A stretch of DNA of 64,000 bases from Paenibacillus sp. Root444D2. Its GTDB lineage: Bacteria; Bacillota; Bacilli; Paenibacillales; NBRC-103111. A program made the position numbers and the translations under genes. Positions 41,604 through 50,395 of this stretch are shown in pieces (the first letter of the stretch is position 1; every line of letters starts with the position of its first letter). The notes beneath the pieces are model-generated. The model did no database searches, was not told where the DNA came from, and saw nothing but the letters and a program-made list of their open reading frames with translations. The stretch spans positions 144,284 through 208,283 of the forward strand of contig NZ_LMEO01000034.1 of NCBI RefSeq assembly GCF_001426375.1, written 5' to 3'.

Positions 41604-43361
41604 ATGAGTTATACGAACCTAGAGGGGTTGAAGGACTCCAAGTCAGAATCGGATAGAGATGCAAGAATTCTTAGACAAGGAAGAAAGCTGTTTATTCGTG
41701 AATTTGAAAAGCAGCTTAAACAGCTTAACTCGCTGCTTGATACGATCCAGATGGCGGCTGCAGCCGATGATTTAAAACAGTTTTATCGCATTGTACATAC
41801 GCTTAAAGGCAGTGCGCCTATTTTTGGTTATGTCCGGATCGGTAAACTGGCTGAGGATATGGTTCGAGCCTGGGAATGGACGCAATCCATGGATAATGAC
41901 GGAGAAGGGCTGCTCTTGGCGATCAACCCGATTATTGAAAGTGCAGAACGCAGTATCATTTCACTTCGTGAAATGAATATGGAATATGATATTGGTATGA
42001 CGGAAATCCAGATGGATGAACAGCAGGATCCTGGAGGCGGTTCTTTGCTTGGATCCATGAAGAGTCGATTGCTGCTTGTGGATGATGACGAGGTGCTGCG
42101 CACTTATTTGACCCGTCGTCTTCAACTCGATGATTGTATTGTTGATGAGGCAGCCGATGTGGAGAGCGCCATGAAATTATTACGTGAACATACGTATGAT
42201 TTAGTGACGCTGGATCTTATGATGCATCCTCAGTCTGGCTATGAGCTTTTTGAATTTCTCAAAGAGGATCCAACATTGAAATGGTTACCGCTTATTGTAT
42301 TGTCGGGACGTAACGATTTGAATGATAAAGTCCGCTGTTTTCACTTGGGAGCCGATGATTATGTGACGAAGCCATTTCAGTACGAGGAATTGGCCGCAAG
42401 AATCTATGGACTGCTCAAAAGGACCAAAAATTTCGAGCAGCTAGCCTTCCGTGATCCGCTTACCGGGGTGTTCAACCGGCGTTATTTTGATCTTCAGATT
42501 GGTATGGAATTGCAGCGTATTGAGCGTTACCCGGCACCAATCTCACTTGTTTTTATAGATATTGATTGCTTTAAACGGATCAATGATACTTATGGGCATC
42601 ACGTAGGAGACTTGGTGCTCCAAGGCTTAGCTCATTTGCTTCAAGTGAACTTGCGGTCGACAGACCTGCTTGCACGTTTTGGCGGCGAAGAGTTCGTTAT
42701 TGCTCTTCCGAATACAACGGCGGAACAAGCAATTGCAACCATGCAGTCTATACTTAATAAAGTGCGTTTAAATGCTGTTGCACAGTATGAGGGCCAAACC
42801 TTCTCTGTCACCTTCTCTGCAGGCGTTGCAGAGTGGCATGAGGGGATGACGGTTGCGGAATGGGTGGCTAAGGCTGACGATGCGATGTATCAAGCTAAGC
42901 AACAAGGCAGGGATAGGATTGTTAGCGCTTTGGTCGAGGATGAAGAAAAAGAGCTTCGTAAGCTGGCTGCCAGTTCTCAGATTGACAAGAAAAATCTGCT
43001 CATCGTGGACGATGATCCGATTTTACGAGCGATTCTCACCTCACATTTAGAGCACTTACCTATTACTATTACTCATGCTTCCGATGGTGAAATCGCACTC
43101 GGCTTGCTGCTCGACAATACCTATGATGCTTGTATTCTCGATGGCATGATGCCGAAGCTGGATGGGTTCTCATTGTTGTCACAGATAAAGAAGGATCCGC
43201 GTCTAACTGTTCGGGACATGAAGGTACTTATGCTTTCAGGCAAAAAGAAGGAAGATGATCTAGCTAAAGGCTTTCAAATGGGGGCTGACGACTATATGAC
43301 GAAGCCTTTTTCACTCGTTGAGTTGGAAGTTCGCGTGAGAAAGTTAATGAACTTAGTGTGA
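41604..43361 (+). CDS. Hpt-REC-GGDEF-REC signalling protein (diguanylate cyclase)
   Basis: A 585-residue protein. AAGGGTGAT is 10-11 bases before ATG 41604. Order: histidine phosphotransfer domain (about 20-120, His in YRIVHTLKGSAPIFG); receiver 1 (about 153-270, LLLVDDDEVLRTY and LVTLDLMMHPQSG); GGDEF domain (about 285-445) with active site GGEEF and the inhibitory site RSTD just upstream; receiver 2 (about 462-585, LLIVDDDPILRAI and CILDGMMPKLDG). It should make cyclic di-GMP under control of phosphorelay and product inhibition. Four signalling units on one chain are unusual. It follows the CheY-like gene and ends before a terminator. Confidence 0.92.
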   Translation: MSYTNLEGLKDSKSESDRDARILRQGRKLFIREFEKQLKQLNSLLDTIQMAAAADDLKQFYRIVHTLKGSAPIFGYVRIGKLAEDMVRAWEWTQSMDNDGEGLLLAINPIIESAERSIISLREMNMEYDIGMTEIQMDEQQDPGGGSLLGSMKSRLLLVDDDEVLRTYLTRRLQLDDCIVDEAADVESAMKLLREHTYDLVTLDLMMHPQSGYELFEFLKEDPTLKWLPLIVLSGRNDLNDKVRCFHLGADDYVTKPFQYEELAARIYGLLKRTKNFEQLAFRDPLTGVFNRRYFDLQIGMELQRIERYPAPISLVFIDIDCFKRINDTYGHHVGDLVLQGLAHLLQVNLRSTDLLARFGGEEFVIALPNTTAEQAIATMQSILNKVRLNAVAQYEGQTFSVTFSAGVAEWHEGMTVAEWVAKADDAMYQAKQQGRDRIVSALVEDEEKELRKLAASSQIDKKNLLIVDDDPILRAILTSHLEHLPITITHASDGEIALGLLLDNTYDACILDGMMPKLDGFSLLSQIKKDPRLTVRDMKVLMLSGKKKEDDLAKGFQMGADDYMTKPFSLVELEVRVRKLMNLV

Positions 43362-43380
43362 TAAATTGCATATAAAACAC

Positions 43381-43416
43381 AAAGCTGCTTCTGCCATATT
43401 GGCGAGCAGCTTTTTA
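43381..43416 (+). terminator. Rho-independent terminator
   Basis: AAAGCTGCT (43381-43389) pairs with AGCAGCTTT (from 43406), ending in a T-run. Confidence 0.75.
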
Positions 43417-43452
43417 TTTTGTCAATTGAACTTGGATTTGACTTCTAAGGAT

Positions 43453-43489
43453 TACAGATGTAATATTACTATATTGTATTACATCTGTA
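43453..43489. promoter_or_regulatory. BlaI/MecI-type operator
   Basis: TACAGATGTA (43453-43462) and TACATCTGTA (43480-43489) each match the TACA-N2-TGTA core recognised by BlaI/MecI repressors, and together form a larger inverted repeat with arms ATTACAGATGTAATA and its complement. It lies 29 bases before the BlaI-like gene. Confidence 0.78.
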
Positions 43490-43517
43490 ATCCATATAAA
43501 AGTCAGGAGGTAAGCCT

Positions 43518-43892
43518 GTGAAAAGTGTTCCCCATATATCCGATGCGGAATGGGAAGTAATGAAAGTGCTATGGGCTAAGGCCCCATGTACGGCAAATGA
43601 AGTGATTGAAGTTTTAGAAGCCCAAACGGATTGGAAACCGAAAACAGTAAGAACGCTGTTAAACAGATTAGCACAAAAACAAGCCATTTCGTATTCACAA
43701 GAAAACAGGGTGTATGCTTATTTTCCATTAGTATCTGAAGACGAATGTGTGAAATCAGAAACGCAATCATTCCTGAAGAGAATTTATGGTGGTGCCTTTA
43801 AACCGCTGCTAGTTAACTTTTTGAAGGAAGAACAGCTATCAGCGGAAGATATTAAGGAATTGAAAAATATTCTTGAAGACAAAACAAAATGA
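43518..43892 (+). CDS. BlaI/MecI/CopY-family repressor
   Basis: A 124-residue repressor; AGGAGG sits before the GTG start. The winged-helix motif is SDAEWEVMKVLWAKAPCTAN, ENEVIEVLEAQTDWKPKTVR-like (VIEVLEAQTDWKPKTVR), and TLLNRLAQKQAISYSQENRV. The C-terminal half forms the dimer region and carries the cleavage site targeted by BlaR1-type proteases. The palindromic operator upstream implies autoregulation. The next gene encodes a BlaR1-like membrane protease. Targets other than its own operon are not visible; no beta-lactamase gene is in the window. Confidence 0.92.
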   Translation: MKSVPHISDAEWEVMKVLWAKAPCTANEVIEVLEAQTDWKPKTVRTLLNRLAQKQAISYSQENRVYAYFPLVSEDECVKSETQSFLKRIYGGAFKPLLVNFLKEEQLSAEDIKELKNILEDKTK

Positions 43893-43960
43893 AGGATTTG
43901 TGGTTTGCATCGTGCCAGCTGTTATCTCTTTGACTCAATAAAGGAAAGGGCAGGGTGAAT

Positions 43961-45355
43961 GTGAAACGATTAACGGAACACCTTATGGATCTCTTTGATT
44001 GGGTTTGGTCTGTCTCGACCATGGCAAGTGTATTGGTTGTGTTGATTATAGTGATGCAGCACGTACTAAGGCATCGTTTGAAACCAAGATGGCATTACTT
44101 GTTGTGGCTGTTGGTTATTATACGATTAGTGTTGCCATGGGGACCTGAGAGCGAATTCAGTATTTATAATTGGATCGGTTACACAGATGCCGTTCATTCG
44201 ACCGTACAAGTTAATCAGGAAGAACTACTTACAAGAGCTGTTGTATCGGAATCTGCTGCCCACTCTATTTATCGGAATGTAGTTGTTGTATGGCTGTTAG
44301 GCGTGTGTTTTTTTGGGATATATACAATTCGGATCAACGGGAAATTTGCCCGAAAAATGAAAATTGAGACGGTTACGATAACCGATGAAAGAATACTGGA
44401 GCTTTTCAATCAATGTAAAAAAATGATGTCGATACATAAATCAATTGCTCTCGTTGAATCTTGCAATCTGGCAACACCAACCCTATTCGGTTTTATAAAA
44501 CCCCAATTGATTATGCCTAAAACCATTTTAAACAGCTTAAATGACGATCAATTGCAGCATGTGTTCCTTCATGAACTGGCTCATAGCAGACGTAATGATA
44601 TTGGGGTCAATTGGTTCATGCATGCTTTGCTGATTATTCATTGGTTTAATCCAGTTCTTTGGTATGCTTATCGCCGAATGCGGGAAGATCAGGAAATCGC
44701 AAGCGATGCCCTTGCTCTCAGCTACCTAACTCCTGATAAAACACAGGACTATGGGTATACGCTGATCAAATTGTTAGAAAATTTCTCGCGACCTGTTCAA
44801 AATGTAGGAAACGTAAATCTAACAGGAAGCAAAATACAACTGCAAAGGAGAATTAAAATGATCAAACAATTTAAAACAAATTCATACCGTTGGTCGTTTC
44901 TTGGGATAGCCGCCATCATCATCATAAGTGGTTGCGCGTTAACGAATCCTAAGGACAGCTCGACATCTACACCATTGCAAAGTACGGCAGTTTCCGAAGA
45001 AAAAGTAAAACAGCAGGATTCTCTAAAATCAAATACGACGGCTCCCGAAGAGACACCCAAAGTGGCCGATTCCGTAGTTCCGCAGGCAACGCCTTCGGAG
45101 GAAAAGGCGAGAGCGGCGACTTCCGTAGGGGTGCAACCAACGGTGTTGGATGACAAGCCGAGAGCGGCACCAGTAAGTCCAGAACCAAGAGTGTTGGAAG
45201 TCAAGCCGAGAGCGGCATCACCAGTAAGTCCAGAACCAAGAGTGTTGGACAACAAGCCGAGAACGGCACCCGTGAGTCGGGAACCAAGAGCATTGGAAGA
45301 CAAACCGAGAGCAGCTCCCGCAGGTCCGCTACCAACGGCCGCGGCTGCTGAATAA
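43961..45355 (+). CDS. BlaR1/MecR1-type M56 membrane metalloprotease lacking the penicillin-sensor domain
   Basis: About 464 residues from GTG 43961 (GTG 43955 is possible; AAAGGG lies 10 or 4 bases upstream). The M56 zinc site is FLHELAHSRRNDIG near residue 203 and the metal-binding DQEIASDALAL follows. At about residue 310-325 a membrane helix ends in IIIISGCALT. BlaR1 and MecR1 then carry a penicillin-binding sensor of about 250 residues. Here the outside part is only about 140 residues of Ser/Thr/Pro-rich sequence with repeated blocks such as KPRAAPVSPEPRVLE. It can still cleave BlaI, but the inducing signal must differ. Confidence 0.85.
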   Translation: MKRLTEHLMDLFDWVWSVSTMASVLVVLIIVMQHVLRHRLKPRWHYLLWLLVIIRLVLPWGPESEFSIYNWIGYTDAVHSTVQVNQEELLTRAVVSESAAHSIYRNVVVVWLLGVCFFGIYTIRINGKFARKMKIETVTITDERILELFNQCKKMMSIHKSIALVESCNLATPTLFGFIKPQLIMPKTILNSLNDDQLQHVFLHELAHSRRNDIGVNWFMHALLIIHWFNPVLWYAYRRMREDQEIASDALALSYLTPDKTQDYGYTLIKLLENFSRPVQNVGNVNLTGSKIQLQRRIKMIKQFKTNSYRWSFLGIAAIIIISGCALTNPKDSSTSTPLQSTAVSEEKVKQQDSLKSNTTAPEETPKVADSVVPQATPSEEKARAATSVGVQPTVLDDKPRAAPVSPEPRVLEVKPRAASPVSPEPRVLDNKPRTAPVSREPRALEDKPRAAPAGPLPTAAAAE

Positions 45356-45394
45356 ACTGCCTTTTATATGAATAGAAGATTTATCATGAAGTAG

Positions 45395-45425
45395 AGGAGT
45401 TGCTAATCGGCGGCTCCTTTTTTTG
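45395..45425 (+). terminator. Probable terminator
   Basis: AGGAG (45395-45399) pairs with CTCCT (45414-45418), followed by a T-run. Beyond it 45426-45575 holds only the promoter region of the next gene. Confidence 0.5.
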
Positions 45426-45575
45426 TTTACTAGAGGAATTATGCGATGGAATAAAAAACCGATAATCATTTTGAATAATAAATGTTATAATCAAATTCGT
45501 CTGTGTATAAAAACGGGTAGTTAATTATCCTTTGTGTTCAGTTAGAGTGAAAAAGGAAGGTTAAGGAAGAATGAT

Positions 45576-47204
45576 ATGCATAATTGGTCAAAGGCACTAA
45601 ATCTCAGAACCCCTTTTAAAATCTCTTTGGTCTACATGCTTGTAGGAAGTCTATGGATTATCTTGTCCGATAGAGTTATGGACATTCTTAACTTATCAGG
45701 GGCAATCACTATTCATTCAACTAAGGGACTATTTTATGTATTACTTACGGCATTGGTTCTATACTGGTGGGTAACACGTTTGAAGAAAGCCCTTACAGAA
45801 AGCGATGAACGGTACCGAATACTTGTAGAACACTCACCAGAACCGTTAGTTGTTCACAATAAAGGGAAAATAGTCTATATCAATCCTGCCGGTGCCGAAA
45901 TATTTGGGGCAGCTAGCCCAGAGGAACTTATTGATTTTCCCGTAATGAATTTGGTTCATCCCGATTATATAGACATTGCGATGGAACGAATTAGGTTGAT
46001 CGAAGAGGAGAGAGTTCCGACAGCTCCCATTGAGCAAAAATTTCTTCGTGTCGATCGTCTAGTTATTGATGTGGAGGTCAGAGCGGTACCTATTATCTAC
46101 TTAGGTAAACCGTCCGTACAGCTTATATGTAAGGATATCACTGAGCGTAAACGAGCAAGGCGTATGCTGGAAGAGAGAGAGCAGAGTTATAAGTCCCTTG
46201 TTGAAAATAACCCCGATGCTATATTTGAATTAGATCTAAATGGAAGAATACTTAATATGAATACAGCTACGGAAAGGATTACGGGCTATCAGCAGGAAGA
46301 GCTGCTGCAACAATCCTTTTGTCATTTGATGGCAGGCGAAGATCAACTTAGGGCATCAAATGTGTTTGAAGCGTCGGCAAAAGGTGAGTCAAACAACATC
46401 GAAGTCACCATTACTAATAAACGTGGCTACTCTGTCGAATTAAATTTAAAGACGGTTCCTATTATCATAAATGATAAGATCGATGGTGTTTATGGCATTG
46501 CAAAAGATATCACCGAACGTAAAAGGACAGATGAGCTTCTGATTAAATCAGAAAAGCTGTCGGTAGTGGGGCAGCTAGCCGCCGGAGTTGCTCACGAGAT
46601 TCGAAATCCATTAACTTCTCTTAAAGGATTTGTTCAATTATTACAAACCAAAACGGATAATTATGATGAGTATTTTCAAATCATGTTGACTGAATTAGAC
46701 CGAATTAATTATATTGTGAGCGAGTTTTTGGTCATTGCTAAGCCTCAGGCCGTGTCTTTTGAGATGAAGGATGTTCGTAAAATTCTTCATGATGTGATCT
46801 CGTTGCTTGACTCACAAGCCATTCTTAGCGATGTGCAAATCCATACGACGTTTGATTCGGACATTCCGTTAATCAATTGTGAAGAAAATCAAATCAAACA
46901 GGTCGTTATTAATATTCTTAAAAATGCGATTGAAGCGATGACAGAAGGCGGTATGATCGAAATTATTATGAAAGTAGACGACAATAAACTCGTTATTCGG
47001 TTTATTGATCAGGGGTGTGGAATTTCTGAAGAACGGATAGCGATGCTAGGAGAACCTTTTTATACGACAAAAGAAAAAGGGACCGGATTAGGACTAATGG
47101 TGAGCCAAAAAATCATTGAAGCCCATCAAGGGAGCCTTCATATAAAGAGTCAGATCGATATAGGAACAACGGTTGATCTTATTTTACCTTTAGATCTCAA
47201 ATAG
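45576..47204 (+). CDS. Two-PAS sensor histidine kinase, sporulation-kinase type
   Basis: A 542-residue protein, start with AAGGAAG 6 bases upstream. Two membrane helices (FKISLVYMLVGSLWIILSD and STKGLFYVLLTALVLYWWV) precede PAS 1 (about 82-198, SPEPLVVHNKGKIVYINPAG) and PAS 2 (about 205-322, NNPDAIFELDLNGRILNMN). HisKA has the phosphoacceptor in AAGVAHEIRNPLTSLKGFVQ, and the ATPase has NILKNAIEAM, DQGCGI and GTGLGLMVSQ. The HisKA sequence is of the KinA/KinE kind that feeds Spo0F. No response regulator is adjacent. The ligand of the PAS domains is unknown. Confidence 0.9.
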   Translation: MHNWSKALNLRTPFKISLVYMLVGSLWIILSDRVMDILNLSGAITIHSTKGLFYVLLTALVLYWWVTRLKKALTESDERYRILVEHSPEPLVVHNKGKIVYINPAGAEIFGAASPEELIDFPVMNLVHPDYIDIAMERIRLIEEERVPTAPIEQKFLRVDRLVIDVEVRAVPIIYLGKPSVQLICKDITERKRARRMLEEREQSYKSLVENNPDAIFELDLNGRILNMNTATERITGYQQEELLQQSFCHLMAGEDQLRASNVFEASAKGESNNIEVTITNKRGYSVELNLKTVPIIINDKIDGVYGIAKDITERKRTDELLIKSEKLSVVGQLAAGVAHEIRNPLTSLKGFVQLLQTKTDNYDEYFQIMLTELDRINYIVSEFLVIAKPQAVSFEMKDVRKILHDVISLLDSQAILSDVQIHTTFDSDIPLINCEENQIKQVVINILKNAIEAMTEGGMIEIIMKVDDNKLVIRFIDQGCGISEERIAMLGEPFYTTKEKGTGLGLMVSQKIIEAHQGSLHIKSQIDIGTTVDLILPLDLK

Positions 47205-47266
47205 AGATGCTTGCGCTTATGAACTTCTGAAGAGGAGTTTATTTTTTTCTGAAAAAAGTCGATAAC

Positions 47267-47296
47267 TTGACAAACAAATTAGCCTAAAGTTAGCAT
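47267..47296 (+). promoter_or_regulatory. Promoter/operator before the MarR gene
   Basis: TTGACA (47267-47272) overlaps TAGCCTAAAGTTAGC (about 47280-47294). The latter resembles the arm TATCCTAATGTTAGT before the DoxX gene, so the MarR protein may control both. Confidence 0.5.
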
Positions 47297-47359
47297 AGTG
47301 TTATTACGATTGGAATTAAAGAAAAATTGGGGATTATTTACACCAAAGGAGGAGCGATC

Positions 47360-47818
47360 ATGTACCAGGGAGACGAACAAAGCCAGCTTGATTTAAGATT
47401 ATTCCGAATCTGGAGTAAAGCTTCCAAGGCTATTACTGATAATACCAAACGAGATATCGAAAGTCATGGAATCAGTCCTGACCATTTTATGATTCTAGAG
47501 CTTCTCTACAACAAAGGACCTTACCCTATTCAAAGGATTAGTGAAATATTTAGTATTCCAAGCGGGAGTATTACCTATGTGGTAGATAAGCTTGAACAGA
47601 AAGAGTATGTAAAACGGCAATCGAGTCCTACGGATAGAAGAACCTCCATAGTCGCCCTTACTGAGAAGGGTGATGCCTTATTTAACGAGATTTTCCCGAA
47701 GCATGCAGGCGTTATTTCTGAGAATTTATCCTTTATAAGCAACGAGGAAAAACTTCAGATGATCGATCTATTAAAGAAACTGGGGTTTGGAGCAGAAGAA
47801 CTCAGTAAGGATAGATAA
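47360..47818 (+). CDS. MarR-family transcriptional regulator
   Basis: A 152-residue repressor, ATG 47360 with AAAGGAGGA upstream; a TTG at 47327 in frame is disfavoured. The winged helix runs GISPDHFMILELLYNKGP, QRISEIFSIPSGSITYVVDK and LEQKEYVKRQSSPTDRRTS, the last with the wing Arg pair. It likely binds the palindrome upstream of the DoxX gene that follows, and a similar site before its own gene. Ligand is unknown; DoxX partners suggest redox or membrane stress. Confidence 0.92.
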   Translation: MYQGDEQSQLDLRLFRIWSKASKAITDNTKRDIESHGISPDHFMILELLYNKGPYPIQRISEIFSIPSGSITYVVDKLEQKEYVKRQSSPTDRRTSIVALTEKGDALFNEIFPKHAGVISENLSFISNEEKLQMIDLLKKLGFGAEELSKDR

Positions 47819-47838
47819 GACTATACGAATCAAATTCA

Positions 47839-47868
47839 AGCTATCCAGGCGTTGCTGGATAGCTTTTT
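47839..47868 (+). terminator. Rho-independent terminator
   Basis: AGCTATCCA pairs with TGGATAGCT across a short loop, followed by seven T. Confidence 0.85.
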
Positions 47869-47894
47869 TTATTTAGATATCTTGTTAAAAATGG

Positions 47895-47947
47895 TTGACA
47901 AATAAATATCCTAATGTTAGTGTATATTATAATAACATTAGGATATC
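47895..47947 (+). promoter_or_regulatory. MarR-type palindromic operator before the DoxX gene
   Basis: TTGACA (47895-47900) and the perfect inverted repeat with arms ATATCCTAATGTTA (47906-47919) and TAACATTAGGATAT (47933-47946). The dyad covers the promoter, so binding would block transcription. Confidence 0.72.
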
Positions 47948-47992
47948 TTATTATAGTTTATCTGTAATTAGGTGAAAAAAGGGGAGAGTTAG

Positions 47993-48331
47993 ATGAATAC
48001 GGTATCTATTATTATTCAAATCATTTTAGCACTGGGGTTTCTGATGTTCGGAGCCCTGAAGCTCGGTTCAAAGCAAATGGTGGATGAATTTACACGTTAC
48101 GGGATGCCTCAGTGGTTCAGGGTCATCACTGGCTTACTCGAGATTGCCGGTGCCGCACTCCTGGTTGCAGGAATTTGGAACAACAGTCTTGTTGCTATTG
48201 GCGGATGGCTATTGGCCGTTATTATGGTTGGAGCGGTCATAACGCACCTACGTATTAAGGATCCTGTATCTAAAATAGGCATGCCCATTATTTTAATTAT
48301 CCTTACTCTGGTTGTCTTGTTTATAAAATGA
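47993..48331 (+). CDS. DoxX-family membrane protein
   Basis: A 112-residue protein with four membrane helices (IIIQIILALGFLMFGALKLG, WFRVITGLLEIAGAALLVAG, SLVAIGGWLLAVIMVGAVI and the C-terminal MPIILIILTLVVLFI). The start has GGGGAGAG upstream. DoxX-like proteins are small four-helix proteins tied to thiol or oxidative stress defence in some bacteria. Its promoter carries a MarR-type dyad, so the neighbouring MarR gene probably represses it. Confidence 0.88.
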   Translation: MNTVSIIIQIILALGFLMFGALKLGSKQMVDEFTRYGMPQWFRVITGLLEIAGAALLVAGIWNNSLVAIGGWLLAVIMVGAVITHLRIKDPVSKIGMPIILIILTLVVLFIK

Positions 48332-48359
48332 GAAGCGTTGCTATAACGTTCGAACTAAT

Positions 48360-48396
48360 AAAAAGCCGGGTCCTGTTCAGCAGGACCCGGCTTTTT
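48360..48396. terminator. Bidirectional terminator
   Basis: AAAAAGCCGGGTCCTG (48360-48375) pairs perfectly with CAGGACCCGGCTTTTT (48381-48396) around a 5-base loop. Confidence 0.93.
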
Positions 48397-48430
48397 GACC
48401 ATATAAGACTTCCTCTCATTGTTATTTTGC

Positions 48431-49318
48431 TTATACCCACTCGCCTTTTGCTGTGTAAATCGTTTTACCGCCGATTTGAATAGAGATGTGGTCTTCCTTC
48501 TGAGATGCTCGATGATACAGAATGGAAGGACGCATGATTTCAAAGCCTTGCTCAACGCTGATATCGATAGACTCATTGCCGAAATAGCGATATTTGATCA
48601 AATATCCAGCCAAATCGCCATTGGCACTACCTGTAGCCGGATCTTCAGGCGCACCATAGTAGTCACCGAACACCCTTGCATTTAAAGAGTTGCCTGCTTG
48701 ATAAGTCTCTGGACAAAAGACTAAAATCATTTTAGCTGAAAGCGGCTCAATGAGTTGGAAATATAGATCACGATTCACCTTACAGCGCTGAACGTCTTTC
48801 AAGCTTTTTAGAGGGACAATAAGGGCTGGCAGCCCAGTAGAAACCTCTTGAATGGGATACCGCGGATCAATGGACGAGGCTGGAATTCCTAAAACAGCTG
48901 CGATCGTATCTAGATCGATAATCTCTCCAAATACCGGCGGCTTCTGGTGCATCCAAGCCATACTGGGGCTATCCTCATCAAAAGTGACCGGTATTTGACC
49001 AATTTTTAAGTTAAGTACAATTTGCTGGACAGGGTGTCCTATGATATCTTTTTGAATGATGTAGGCTGTTCCCAAAGTCGGATGTCCAGCGAACTCTACC
49101 TCTTCTTTCGGGGTGAAGATACGCACATCATATCCGCCATTAACAAGCTCTTCAGACAGGATAAACGTTGTTTCAGAGAAGTTCATCTCGCGAGTAATGG
49201 CCAGCATTTCCTCAGTGGATAGGTGGGCGGTATGACGGAAAACGGCGAGCTGATTGCCTTCATATTTATGCTCGGCAAATACATCAACAATCGAAAAAGA
49301 TAATGGTTGTATAGACAT
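48431..49318 (-). CDS. PhzF-family isomerase-like protein
   Basis: A 295-residue protein. The N-terminal SIVDVFAEHKYEGNQLAVF is the PhzF signature, followed by REMNFSETTFILSE with the catalytic Glu, then VRIFTPKEEVEFAGHPTLGTAYII and the C-terminal GAPEDPATGSANGDLAGYLI. These proteins share the diaminopimelate-epimerase fold; family members isomerise small acids, PhzF itself in phenazine synthesis. No phenazine genes are around, so the substrate is unknown. AGGAGTGGG precedes the start. Confidence 0.92.
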   Translation of the reverse strand: MSIQPLSFSIVDVFAEHKYEGNQLAVFRHTAHLSTEEMLAITREMNFSETTFILSEELVNGGYDVRIFTPKEEVEFAGHPTLGTAYIIQKDIIGHPVQQIVLNLKIGQIPVTFDEDSPSMAWMHQKPPVFGEIIDLDTIAAVLGIPASSIDPRYPIQEVSTGLPALIVPLKSLKDVQRCKVNRDLYFQLIEPLSAKMILVFCPETYQAGNSLNARVFGDYYGAPEDPATGSANGDLAGYLIKYRYFGNESIDISVEQGFEIMRPSILYHRASQKEDHISIQIGGKTIYTAKGEWV

Positions 49319-49472
49319 GACAGGATCCCACTCCTATGAATGAATTGATAGATGAATACACCATACCATATTGTGTTTAATTTGCGAATTCGCTCCGGGT
49401 AAGGTTTGCGGCAGAGCAGCTTTCTGCTAGAGTAAGGGTATAGGAAATGTTACACGAAAAGGAGTGGGGCGG

Positions 49473-49928
49473 ATGTCTGACAAAGAAAATCTGGTGCGCT
49501 TCGGTATCTCCATGCCGCAATCTCTCATAGAGCAATATGACCGGCTCATTGCCTTGCAGGGCTATGATAATCGCTCTGAAGCAATTCGTGATCTTACGCG
49601 CAAAGCGCTATTGACGTCTAGCAGCATGCAGCCCGACGAAATCGTTGCCGGAACGATCGTGATGGTGTATGACCATCATATTCGCGATTTGCCGATTACC
49701 TTGATGGAGCTTCAACATGATTACCACCATGCGATTATTTCAACGATGCATATCCATTTAAACCATCAGCAATGCTTGGAAATATTAGTTGTTCGCGGTA
49801 AGGTGCAGAAGCTTAGAGAGCTTCAACAGCGGATACAAGTACTCAAAGGTGTAGGTTATGCGGAGCTGTCTGTTACTCATGTGGACGAGCATGGGCACTC
49901 GCATGAGCATCCTCATTCTCATTTGTAG
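49473..49928 (+). CDS. nikR: Nickel-responsive regulator
   Basis: A 151-residue ribbon-helix-helix/ACT repressor; ATG 49473 follows AAGGAG. DNA-binding domain: VRFGISMPQSLIEQYDRLI. The high-affinity nickel ligands match E. coli NikR in spacing: His82, His93, His95 and Cys101 (E. coli 76, 87, 89 and 95). The C-terminal tail HVDEHGHSHEHPHSHL is His-rich and could bind extra metal. A 28-bp dyad before the nickel permease gene at 21644 is a likely target. It precedes a DUF2203 gene by 51 bases. Confidence 0.94.
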   Translation: MSDKENLVRFGISMPQSLIEQYDRLIALQGYDNRSEAIRDLTRKALLTSSSMQPDEIVAGTIVMVYDHHIRDLPITLMELQHDYHHAIISTMHIHLNHQQCLEILVVRGKVQKLRELQQRIQVLKGVGYAELSVTHVDEHGHSHEHPHSHL

Positions 49929-49979
49929 AATTCGTAGTTGTCATGTTTTTTTGTTAAAATTAGGGCACGGAGGTGCGAT

Positions 49980-50384
49980 ATGTCAGTAAAAAAATGGTTC
50001 AGTTTAGAAGAGGCAAATGAAATGCTGCCGTTTGTTGATCAGGAATTGAAGAAAATGCAAGCATTGAAGCACAATTTTGAGGAAAAATATGCAGAGCTCC
50101 GAATAAAGAAAAATGAGCATGCTGAGAGACCCGGCGCTGAGAAGGATCCGTTTTTCGTTATGGAAGCAGAGCTGGAATTCCTTCAAATCGAAGCGCGCGG
50201 GCTTATTCATAATTTTCAGCTTACGGGTGTAGAGCTCAAGGATATAGATACAGGTCTTGTCGATTTTCCCGCGTTGATGGAAGGGCAAGAAGTATTGCTT
50301 TGTTGGAAACAGGGAGAGGATAGAATTCGTTATTACCATGGCAAACAGGATGGATTTGCTGGACGTAAACCGATTTCGGAATAG
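49980..50384 (+). CDS. DUF2203-family protein
   Basis: A 134-residue protein; GGAGGTG is 6 bases before ATG 49980. The features are KKWFSLEEANEMLPFVDQEL, a coiled-coil central part, LIHNFQLTGVELKDIDTGLV, and a C-terminal VLLCWKQGEDRIRYYHGKQD. DUF2203 proteins are small, of unknown function, common in Bacillales. It lies between nikR and the CopC-CopD gene, in the same direction. Confidence 0.88.
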   Translation: MSVKKWFSLEEANEMLPFVDQELKKMQALKHNFEEKYAELRIKKNEHAERPGAEKDPFFVMEAELEFLQIEARGLIHNFQLTGVELKDIDTGLVDFPALMEGQEVLLCWKQGEDRIRYYHGKQDGFAGRKPISE

Positions 50385-50395
50385 AGGAATAGACG

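Noticed and set aside
44797..45303. 168-residue minus-strand ORF opposite the BlaR1-like tail
   Set aside because: It is the antisense of the repeated Pro-rich segment; repetition creates an open frame without start signals.
43261..45355. Beta-lactam resistance cassette
   Set aside because: BlaI- and BlaR1-like genes are present, but the sensor domain is missing and no beta-lactamase or PBP2a gene is in the window.
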